A stretch of DNA of 13,295 nucleotides from an uncultured Burkholderiales bacterium (lineage in GTDB: Bacteria > Pseudomonadota > Gammaproteobacteria > Burkholderiales > Burkholderiaceae_E), in assembly GCA_903898725.1 (NCBI GenBank), contig CAIUGQ010000461.1:1-13295 (forward strand), read 5' to 3'. The position numbers were made by a program, and so were the translations under genes. Each line of letters begins with the position of its first letter. The stretch's first letter is position 1. Positions 7,488-13,295 of this stretch are shown in pieces. The notes below the pieces were generated by a model. It searched no databases. It saw only the letters and a list, made by a program, of their open reading frames with translations, and was not told where the DNA came from.

Positions 7488-8369
7488 ATGGAACGGTCGA
7501 CCGACGACGGAGCTGCGACAGGCTCACGCCACGTCCAGGATTCGCAGCACGCCAGTCGCGCGCGCGCCCTGGCGGATGAGCATCAGCCCCGCGAGTGGCT
7601 GCAGAGGACCATCGAGACCGAGATCATCCCTCGGCTCATGCTCGCGCACGGCTCGCCGCAGACCGGCGAGCAGGACGGCAGCATCGACGACGCCGACGCG
7701 ATCAGCCGCGAGGACGTCGAGACCTTCACCGCCCTGATCCTGCGCGACGACGTCGATGCGGTGAGCGGCTTCGTCGCCGACCTGCGCGAGCGCGACGTCG
7801 CGCTCGAGCGCATCTATCTGGGTCTGGTCGCGCCCGCCGCGCGCCGCCTCGGCGTGATGTGGGAGGAAGACCGGTGCGACTTCGCCCAGGTCACGCTCGG
7901 CCTGTGGCGCTTGCAGAATCTCGTGTTCGACCTGAGCCCCCAGTTGCCCACGACCTTCACCGCCCGCCCCGACCAGCCGCGCCGCGCGCTGCTCGCCGCC
8001 GCGCCCGGGTCGCAGCACACGCTCGGGCTGCTGATGGTCTCGGAATTCTTCCGTCGGGCCGGCTGGGACGTGTGGTCCGATCCCTGCGCCAGCGAAGGGG
8101 ACCTCGCGGCGCTGATGCGCAGCGAGTGGTTCGACCTCGTCGGGCTGTCGATCGGCTCCGACGGTCATGTACAGCCAGTGAGATCCGTTATCCTCGCGCT
8201 TCGTCGCGCTTCGCGTAACCCGCAGGTCGGTGTGATGGTCGGTGGCCCGATCCTCGTCGATCGGCCCCAGATGGTCGCCGAGGTCGGCGCCGACTTCACC
8301 GCCGCAGACGCCCGGCAGGCCGTCGAGCGGGCCGACGCGTTCGTCGCCATGCGCTGCCTCCAATCCTGA
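7488..8369 (+). CDS. aerR: AerR/PpaA-type cobalamin-binding antirepressor of PpsR
   Basis: AerR (PpaA) proteins bind cobalamin, act as light sensors, and change the DNA binding of PpsR/CrtJ. This protein has 293 residues. Residues about 75-155 look like the helical cap of B12 domains, with WEEDRCDFAQVTLGLWRLQ at about 125-143. Residues about 165-285 form the Rossmann-like B12 domain: LLAAAPGSQHTLGLLMVSEF carries His177 at the position of the cobalt-coordinating histidine, followed by LVGLSIGSD and VMVGGPILVD. The N-terminal 40 residues are low in recognisable features. The start is set by the strong GGGAGGG upstream. The gene is divergent from bchF and followed 14 nt later by ppsR, its expected partner. 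A tandem 10-bp repeat lies in its 3' part. Confidence 0.93.
   Translation: MERSTDDGAATGSRHVQDSQHASRARALADEHQPREWLQRTIETEIIPRLMLAHGSPQTGEQDGSIDDADAISREDVETFTALILRDDVDAVSGFVADLRERDVALERIYLGLVAPAARRLGVMWEEDRCDFAQVTLGLWRLQNLVFDLSPQLPTTFTARPDQPRRALLAAAPGSQHTLGLLMVSEFFRRAGWDVWSDPCASEGDLAALMRSEWFDLVGLSIGSDGHVQPVRSVILALRRASRNPQVGVMVGGPILVDRPQMVAEVGADFTAADARQAVERADAFVAMRCLQS
8194..8213 (+). repeat. Perfect tandem 10-bp repeat inside aerR
   Basis: TCGCGCTTCG occurs twice in a row. Because the unit is not a multiple of three, it is read in two phases (LALRRAS). It lies next to a locally AT-richer patch with uncommon codons (GTA, AGA, GTT) at 8168-8191. Confidence 0.8.
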
Positions 8370-8383
8370 CCACGGACAGCCTG

Positions 8384-9877
8384 ATGGACCGGCGCCCGAC
8401 GCGGCCCGGACCTGCCGGCAGGCCCGCCGCCACTCCACACACCTTCGTGAACCGACCCGAAGCCTTCCTCCACGCCTTCTCCGCCCTCGGTGCGGAGAAC
8501 ACCGCTTCGCTGATCGCCGCCGCGGCCGATGTCGCGCTGCTGGTCGACGAGTCAGGGATCATCCGCGACGTCTCGATCGGCAACGCCGATCTGGCCGAAC
8601 TGCCGCATGACGACTGGATCGGCAAGAGCTGGACCGAGACGGTGACGGTCGAGAGCCGTCCGAAGGTCGAGGCGCTGCTGAGCGACCCGGGCGTGGGACC
8701 GGTGCAGCGTTGGCGGCATGTGAACCATCCGTCGGCGCAGGGCGTCGACGTGCCGATGATGTACTCGGCGATCCAGACCGGCCCGGGCAAGCAGGTGGTC
8801 GCGATCGGCCGCGACATGCGCCCGCTCGCCACGATCCAGCAGCGGCTGATCTCGGCGCAGCAGTCGATGGAGCGCGACTACCTCCGGCTGCGCCAGCTCG
8901 AGACGCGCTATCGCGCGCTGTTCCAGTCGGTCTCGGAAGGCGTGCTGATCGTCGATGCAACGACGCTCAAGATCGTCGAGGCGAACCCGGCCGCGGCGCG
9001 CGTGCTCGACGAGGCGGCGCGCCGACTGGTCGGGCGTGCGCTGACCGAATGCTTCGATGCCTCCAGCCGCCCGGCGCTGCAGTCGCTGCTCGACCATGCG
9101 CGCGCCGCGCGCCAGGCCGACGACACCCGGCTCGCGGTCGCGGGCTCCGGAAGCCAGGCCACGGTCTCGGTGTCGCTGTTCCGTCAGGACAGCGTCTCGC
9201 TGTTCCTGGTCCGCGTCACGCCGCCGGCCAACGAACTCGACGTGTCGTCCGCGCCGACGCGCCGCGCGGTGCTCGCGGCGGTCGATCGCGCACCCGATGC
9301 GCTGGTGGTCACCGATCCGGGCGGACGCATCCTCTACGCCAACGCGAGCTTCGCGACGATGGCGCAGATGGACTCGGCCGAGCAGGTGCAGGGCGAGCCG
9401 CTCGATCGCTGGCTCGGACGCGCCGGCGTCGACCTCGGCGTGCTGATCGCCACGCTGCGCCAGAACGACGCGGTGCGGCTCTTCCCGACGGTGATGCGCG
9501 GACGCTTCGGCGGCGAGACCACCGTCGAGATCTCGGCCACCGCGGTGGCCGGCGAGCATCCGTGCCTGGGCTTTACCGTCCGCGACGTCGGACGCCGGCT
9601 GCCGGCCGAGGGCCGCAGCTCGGTCGGCCTGTCGCGCACCGTCGGCCAGCTCACCGAGCTGGTCGGTCGCGTGCCGCTCAAGGACATCGTCGGCGAGACC
9701 ACCGACATGATCGAGCAGCTGTGCATCGAGGCCGCGCTCCAGCTCACGCGCGACAACCGGGCGGCCGCGGCCGAGATGCTCGGCCTGTCCCGACAGAGCC
9801 TGTACGTCAAGCTGCGCCGCTACGGACTGGGCGACTACACGCCCGACGGCAGCGGAGCCGGTGCCGTCGAACGCTGA
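8384..9877 (+). CDS. ppsR: PpsR/CrtJ photosynthesis transcriptional regulator
   Basis: PpsR/CrtJ is the redox-responsive regulator that binds TGT-N12-ACA and controls bch, crt and light-harvesting genes. The 497 residues show an N-terminal PAS domain (about 37-145), a helical Q-linker (LATIQQRLISAQQSMERDY, about 147-172), PAS1 (about 172-280), PAS2 (about 293-400) and a FIS-type helix-turn-helix (DNRAAAAEMLGLSRQSLYVK, about 457-476). Cys447 (QLCIEAALQLT) matches the conserved cysteine of the DNA-binding region. The position of the other known redox cysteine (Cys251 in R. sphaeroides) seems to be Val276. The ATG at 8384 follows aerR by 14 nt with only a weak GGA upstream, suggesting coupling. 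Its end overlaps the predicted crtA start. Confidence 0.96.
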   Translation: MDRRPTRPGPAGRPAATPHTFVNRPEAFLHAFSALGAENTASLIAAAADVALLVDESGIIRDVSIGNADLAELPHDDWIGKSWTETVTVESRPKVEALLSDPGVGPVQRWRHVNHPSAQGVDVPMMYSAIQTGPGKQVVAIGRDMRPLATIQQRLISAQQSMERDYLRLRQLETRYRALFQSVSEGVLIVDATTLKIVEANPAAARVLDEAARRLVGRALTECFDASSRPALQSLLDHARAARQADDTRLAVAGSGSQATVSVSLFRQDSVSLFLVRVTPPANELDVSSAPTRRAVLAAVDRAPDALVVTDPGGRILYANASFATMAQMDSAEQVQGEPLDRWLGRAGVDLGVLIATLRQNDAVRLFPTVMRGRFGGETTVEISATAVAGEHPCLGFTVRDVGRRLPAEGRSSVGLSRTVGQLTELVGRVPLKDIVGETTDMIEQLCIEAALQLTRDNRAAAAEMLGLSRQSLYVKLRRYGLGDYTPDGSGAGAVER

Positions 9878-10634
9878 CGGTTCTCGCGCCGTGGCCGGCC
9901 ACGAGGCCCCGCAGCCCGCTCACGCCCGCCCGCCCGACCCGGGCGTGCTGTCGTCCCAGGTCGCACTCCTTGCCCTCGTCGACCTCGAGCCGCGCTCGCG
10001 CGGCTGGGGCTGGATGCGCTTCGTCACCGGCCGGATGGCGGTGCGCGGCACGCCCGGCCTGCGCTTCGTGAAGGTGCTCGGCAGCGGTCGTGCCGGCGGC
10101 TTCGGCACCACGCCCAGTGCGACCATCCAGGGCCTGTTCTGCGTGTTCGACGACGCGGCCTCGGCCGACGCCTTCGTCTCGCCCACCGGTCCGTTCCAGG
10201 CCTGGCGTGCCCGCGCCCGCGAATGCTTCACCGTGAAGCTGCGCGCGTACTCCGTGCGCGGCAGCTGGTCGGGCATGCGGCCGGCGATCGGCGCGACGGC
10301 CCCCGTCGACGGCCCGATCGCGGCGCTCACGCGGGCCTCGATCCGTCCGAGCCGGGCACGGCGCTTCTGGCGGATGGAGCCGCAGGCCGAGCTCGAGCTC
10401 GAGGCCTCGCACGGCTGCCTGCTCGCCACCGGCGTCGGCGAGGCACCGCTGCTGCGCCAGGCCACCTTCACGCTCTGGGACAGCGTGGCGTCGATGGACG
10501 CCTATGCGCGCACCGGTGCGCACCTGGCCGCGATCCGAGCCTCCGCGCAGGGCGCGTTCTTCTCCGAGTCGATGTTCGTGCGCTTCGTGCCCGAAGGGGC
10601 GCAGGGCTCGTGGCGGGGCCGCCGCCTTGCGTGA
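9861..10634 (+). CDS. crtA: Spheroidene monooxygenase
   Basis: CrtA introduces the keto group at C2 of spheroidene (and hydroxyspheroidene) under oxygen, giving the red spheroidenone. The protein matches the family by WGWMRF, GLRFVKVLGSGRAGGF, FQAWRARARECFTV, the SVRGSWSG block, ALTRASIRPSRARRFW, RQATFTLWDSVASMDAYAR and the final FFSESMFVRFVPEGAQGSW. The GTG at 9861 gives 257 residues, overlaps ppsR by 17 nt and has GGAG three nucleotides upstream. An in-frame GTG at 9945 would begin directly at LSSQVALLALV, where family members usually start, and is a serious alternative. It lies in a run with crtD and crtC, the other enzymes of the spheroidene pathway. Confidence 0.93.
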   Translation: MPSNADGSRAVAGHEAPQPAHARPPDPGVLSSQVALLALVDLEPRSRGWGWMRFVTGRMAVRGTPGLRFVKVLGSGRAGGFGTTPSATIQGLFCVFDDAASADAFVSPTGPFQAWRARARECFTVKLRAYSVRGSWSGMRPAIGATAPVDGPIAALTRASIRPSRARRFWRMEPQAELELEASHGCLLATGVGEAPLLRQATFTLWDSVASMDAYARTGAHLAAIRASAQGAFFSESMFVRFVPEGAQGSWRGRRLA

Positions 10635-12162
10635 TCACCGGGTGGTCGTGGTCGGCGCCGGCATCGCCGGCCTGTCGGCGGCACTCGATCTCACCGCGCG
10701 CGGGCTCGACGTCACCGTGCTCGAGCGCGCCGCCGAGCCGGGCGGCAAGCTGCGCCAGGTCCGCGTCGGCGAGGCCGGCATCGACAGCGGCCCCACCGTC
10801 TTCACGATGCGATGGGTGTTCGACGCGCTGCTCGCCGACGCCGGCACCACGCTCGAGGCCGAGCTCGCGCTCGCGCCGCTCGGCGTGCTCGCGCGTCATG
10901 CCTGGCACGACGGCAGCCGGCTCGATCTCTTCGCCGACGCGGCCCGATCGGCCGACGCGATCGCCGCGTTCGCCGGCCCCGCCGAGGCGCGCCGCTTCGC
11001 GGCCTTCCGCGACGAGGCACGCCGCGTCTACCGTGCGCTCGAGGGTCCGTACATCCGCTCGGCGCGACCGGGGCCGGTGAAGATCATCCGCGAGCTCGGC
11101 GTCGACGGCCTCGCCACGCTGTGGGGCCTCGGGCCGATGCAGGACCTGTGGCGTTCGCTCGCGCGCCACTTCCACGATCCGCGGATGCAGCAGCTCTTCG
11201 GCCGCTACGCCACCTACTGCGGCGCCTCGCCGTTCCGCGCGCCGGCCACGCTCGTGCTGATCGCCCAGGTCGAGATGGACGGGGTGTGGTCGGTCGACGG
11301 CGGCATGGTCGAGCTCGCCCGGATGCTCGCGCGCGTGGCCAGCCGGCGCGGTGCGACGATCCGCTGCAACGCGCACGTCGATCGCATCGTCGTCGAGGGC
11401 GGCCGCGCGCGCGGCGTGATGCTGGCCGGCGGCGAGCGCATCGACGCCGACTCGGTGGTCTTCAACGGCGACGTCGGCGCGCTGGCCTCGGGCCTGCTCG
11501 GCTCGCCCGCGCGCACCGCGGCGGCGCCGGTGCCGCGCGCGGCCCGCTCGCTGTCGGCGCTGACCTGGTCGATGCACGCCCCCACCGACGGCTTCCCGCT
11601 GTCGCGCCACAACGTCTTCTTCGACGACGACTACGCCTCCGAGTTCTCGGACGTGTTCGGTCGCGGCCGGCTGCCGTCGAAGCCCACCGTCTACGTCTGC
11701 GCGCAGGACCGCGGCGACGACACCGAGGTGTCGGGGCCCGAGCGCCTGCTGTGCCTGGTGAACGCGCCCGCCAGCGGCGACGCGCGACCCTTCGACCCTC
11801 CGGAGATCGAGCAGTGCGAACGACGCGCCTTTTCCCTGCTGGCCCGCTGCGGCCTGCAGGTCGAGCGCCGGCCCGGCGACGCGGTGACGACGAGCCCCGC
11901 GGACTTCGAGAGGCTGTTCCCGGCGACGGGCGGCGCGCTGTACGGCCGGGCTTCGCACGGCTGGCTGGCCCAGTTCCGCCGATCGTCCTCGCGCAGCAAG
12001 CTGCCAGGCCTGTGGCTGGCGGGTGGCAGCGTGCACCCGGGGCCGGGCGTGCCGATGGCGGCCATGTCGGGCCGACTGGCGGCCGCGGCCCTGACGGCCA
12101 GCCTCGTTTCGACCAGCCGGTCGTCCCGGGTGGCTATCTCTGGTGGTACGTCGACGCCCTGA
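10627..12162 (+). CDS. crtD: Hydroxyneurosporene/methoxyneurosporene 3,4-desaturase
   Basis: CrtD is an FAD-dependent desaturase of the CrtI family that introduces the C3-C4 double bond into hydroxylated or methoxylated neurosporene (or lycopene derivatives). The N-terminus has the dinucleotide-binding fold VVVVGAGIAGLSAALDLTARGLDVTVLER followed by PGGK. The C-terminus carries the CrtI-type flavin signature LWLAGGSVHPGPGVPMAAMSGRLAA. The length is 511 residues from TTG 10627, whose codon overlaps the crtA stop by 8 nt; no ATG or GTG gives a better start before the VVVVGAGIAG fold (GTG 10642 is inside it). The last ~18 residues (after LTASL) are not family-like and overlap the beginning of crtC in another frame. 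Confidence 0.93.
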   Translation: MRDHRVVVVGAGIAGLSAALDLTARGLDVTVLERAAEPGGKLRQVRVGEAGIDSGPTVFTMRWVFDALLADAGTTLEAELALAPLGVLARHAWHDGSRLDLFADAARSADAIAAFAGPAEARRFAAFRDEARRVYRALEGPYIRSARPGPVKIIRELGVDGLATLWGLGPMQDLWRSLARHFHDPRMQQLFGRYATYCGASPFRAPATLVLIAQVEMDGVWSVDGGMVELARMLARVASRRGATIRCNAHVDRIVVEGGRARGVMLAGGERIDADSVVFNGDVGALASGLLGSPARTAAAPVPRAARSLSALTWSMHAPTDGFPLSRHNVFFDDDYASEFSDVFGRGRLPSKPTVYVCAQDRGDDTEVSGPERLLCLVNAPASGDARPFDPPEIEQCERRAFSLLARCGLQVERRPGDAVTTSPADFERLFPATGGALYGRASHGWLAQFRRSSSRSKLPGLWLAGGSVHPGPGVPMAAMSGRLAAAALTASLVSTSRSSRVAISGGTSTP

Positions 12163-13028
12163 GCGACGACGGCCGCTACGGCCTGACGATCATCGCCTTC
12201 GTCGGCAGCGTGTTCTCGCCGTACTACGCGTGGGCGCATGCACGCGGCAAGGGCGACCCCGACGACCACTGCACGCTGAACGTCTGCCTGTACGGCGGCG
12301 ACACGCGGCGCTGGACGATGACCGAGCGCGGCCGCTCGCGCGTGGCACGCGATGCGTCGAGCTTCACGATCGGCCCGTCGTCGGTGCGCTGGGACGGCAC
12401 GCGGCTCACGATCGACATCGACGAGCGCGCGGTGCCCTTCGGGCAGCGCGTACGCGGCCGCGTGACGGTCACCCCCGACGCGCTGTGCCGCTGGACCACG
12501 ACGCTCGACGACGCGGGCCGGCACCGCTGGGGCCCGATCGCGCCGTCGTCGCGCGTCGTGGTGACGATGCAGGACCCGTCGCTGTCGTGGTCGGGGCCGG
12601 CCTACCTCGACTCGAACGAGGGCGACGAGCCGGTGGACCGGCCCTTCGTCGAATGGGACTGGTCGCGCGCGTCGCTGTCCGACGGGTCGGTGGCGGTGGT
12701 CTACGACGTGCGCCAGAAGACCGGGCCCGACCGCGTGATCACCGCGCGCTTCCGGCCCGACGGCACGGTCGAGTCCTTCGAGCCGCCGCCGCGCCAGGCG
12801 CTGCCGCGCACCGCCTGGCGGATCGGCCGCACGATGCGCACCGACGCCGCGATGCCGGCGCGCGTCGTCGAGACGCTCGAGGACACGCCGTTCTACGTGC
12901 GCTCGGTGCTCGAGAGCGGACTGCTGGGCGAACGCGTGACCTCGATGCACGAGACGCTGAACGTGCCGCGCTTCGCGTCGAAGGTGGTGCGGCTGATGCT
13001 GCCGTGGCGGATGCCGCGGACGCGGTGA
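12012..13028 (+). CDS. crtC: Carotenoid 1,2-hydratase (hydroxyneurosporene synthase)
   Basis: CrtC adds water to the terminal 1,2 double bond of neurosporene or lycopene, preparing the substrate for CrtD and CrtF. Family-like sequence begins near 12105 (RFDQPVVPGGYLWWYVDALSDDG) and continues through FVGSVFSPYYAWAHARG, DHCTLNVCLYG, SSVRWDGTRLTIDIDER, FVEWDWSRASL and TPFYVRSVLES, to the stop at 13028. There is no ATG, GTG or TTG in frame between 12015 and 12209. The only usable upstream start nearby is GTG 12012, which would overlap crtD by 151 nt and add about 31 residues of no clear homology. GTG 12210 would remove a conserved region. The identity is secure; the start is not. Confidence 0.9.
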   Translation: MAGGWQRAPGAGRADGGHVGPTGGRGPDGQPRFDQPVVPGGYLWWYVDALSDDGRYGLTIIAFVGSVFSPYYAWAHARGKGDPDDHCTLNVCLYGGDTRRWTMTERGRSRVARDASSFTIGPSSVRWDGTRLTIDIDERAVPFGQRVRGRVTVTPDALCRWTTTLDDAGRHRWGPIAPSSRVVVTMQDPSLSWSGPAYLDSNEGDEPVDRPFVEWDWSRASLSDGSVAVVYDVRQKTGPDRVITARFRPDGTVESFEPPPRQALPRTAWRIGRTMRTDAAMPARVVETLEDTPFYVRSVLESGLLGERVTSMHETLNVPRFASKVVRLMLPWRMPRTR

Positions 13029-13044
13029 TTCGGGCTGCTGCTCG

Positions 13045-13085
13045 GTTCTGTTCTGTTCGGTTCTGTTCGTTCGCTCGCTCGTTCG
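13045..13085 (+). repeat. Pyrimidine-rich simple repeat after crtC
   Basis: Five units of GTTC(T/G) are followed by four units of (T/C)TCG, beginning 17 nt after the crtC stop codon. It looks like slippage-generated sequence. No coding frame of note runs through it. Confidence 0.8.
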
Positions 13086-13140
13086 GAGGGTGGCGCGCGG
13101 CGCCGCTGCCCTTCAGGCCGTTGCTTCCTCCCAGGGCCGC

Positions 13141-13161
13141 ACCCCGGGCTGCGCCCGGGGT
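13141..13161 (+). terminator. Strong GC hairpin downstream of crtC
   Basis: ACCCCGGGC-TGC-GCCCGGGGT forms a perfect 9-bp stem with a 3-nt loop, 112 nt after the crtC stop. No T-run follows on either strand, so it is not a textbook terminator. It may end or protect the crt transcript. A further perfect palindrome, CGGGCGCCCG, follows at 13174-13183. Confidence 0.45.
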
Positions 13162-13193
13162 CCCCGTCTCGCACGGGCGCCCGACGGGCCGGC

Positions 13194-13216
13194 AAAAAAA
13201 CTCGCCCCTGCGGGGC
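13194..13216 (-). terminator. Rho-independent terminator for a convergent gene
   Basis: Read on the minus strand, GCCCC-GCA-GGGGC (13216-13204) is followed by GAG and seven T residues (13200-13194). It would stop transcription entering from the right, 20 nt after a possible stop codon at 13236-13238. Confidence 0.65.
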
Positions 13217-13222
13217 TCAGAG

Positions 13223-13250
13223 GGTGTGTACAGAATCAAGCCTGCACACC
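13223..13250. repeat. Inverted repeat GGTGTG/CACACC
   Basis: GGTGTG (13223-13228) and CACACC (13245-13250) are complementary, with an inner CAG/CTG pair and a two-base bulge. It may be an extra hairpin before the minus-strand terminator or an operator; nothing more can be said. Confidence 0.35.
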
Positions 13251-13295
13251 GAGCCTACTCATCAGGATACGGCCTTCGGCGAGCCAGACCCACGC
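13236..13295 (-). CDS. Possible C-terminal end of an unidentified convergent gene
   Basis: Reading leftwards from the edge of the window, one minus-strand frame gives 19 residues (AWVWLAEGRILMSRLGVQA) and then TGA. The other two frames also stop within the segment. This frame is favoured only because its stop is followed 20 nt later by a good terminator stem and U-tract. I do not recognise the peptide, and a short stretch like this can be open by chance. Confidence 0.3.
   Translation of the reverse strand, partial: AWVWLAEGRILMSRLGVQA

Noticed and set aside
7524..9559. Minus-strand open frames opposite aerR and ppsR
   Set aside because: Shadow frames without domains; the plus strand encodes recognisable AerR and PpsR.
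10812..12011. Extension of the crtC frame far upstream through crtD
   Set aside because: The frame is open but Arg-rich and without family sequence; crtD occupies the region with clear homology.
10468..12950. Minus-strand frames of 419-522 codons opposite crtD and crtC
   Set aside because: No motifs and composition typical of antisense shadows.
13221..13250. PpsR site near the right edge (TGT and ACA half-sites)
   Set aside because: The half-sites are not separated by 12 nt in any combination.
13029..13295. Insertion sequence end or CRISPR-like repeats downstream of crtC
   Set aside because: The repeats are short simple-sequence units with no spacers, and no transposase or terminal repeat pair is visible in the window.

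Overview
This window is part of a photosynthesis gene cluster from a high-GC (roughly 70%) purple bacterium. The gene content is light-independent protochlorophyllide reductase and Mg-chelatase genes, AerR and PpsR regulators, and crtA-crtD-crtC for the spheroidene branch. This best fits a Rubrivivax-like member of the Burkholderiales (Betaproteobacteria). That placement rests on remembered gene order and protein similarity, not on a database search.

Left arm (1-7207, minus strand): bchF, bchN, bchB and bchH are packed head to tail, with a 4-nt overlap or gaps of about 10-13 nt. bchH runs off the left edge. Together they reduce protochlorophyllide (BchN/BchB), insert Mg into protoporphyrin IX (BchH) and hydrate the 3-vinyl group (BchF). 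bchL and bchM would be expected further left, by analogy with the usual bchFNBHLM order.

Control region (7208-7487): this is the only large gap. It is strikingly symmetric. A near-perfect PpsR/CrtJ palindrome supplies the -35 hexamer for both directions, and a 9-bp inverted repeat supplies an identical -10 (TAGATT) on each side. Further right, the half-site TTGACGTCCG recurs exactly 45 bp away. A leader of about 200 nt precedes aerR, which has a strong ribosome binding site.

Right arm (7488-13028, plus strand): aerR (B12-binding antirepressor), ppsR (PAS-PAS-PAS-HTH regulator), crtA, crtD and crtC run without a gap larger than 14 nt, and several overlap. The PpsR regulator therefore appears to be co-transcribed with its antirepressor and with carotenoid genes, from a promoter that carries its own binding site.

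Right edge (13029-13295): no complete gene. It holds a pyrimidine-rich simple repeat, a strong GC hairpin, a minus-strand terminator with a U-tract, and possibly the last 19 codons of an unidentified convergent gene.

No wholly new system is visible. The points most worth a second look are an in-frame 61-codon duplication at the C-terminal end of BchH, the symmetric divergent promoter with its repeated operator, the crtD/crtC junction that lacks an obvious start codon for CrtC, and the apparent loss of one redox cysteine in PpsR.
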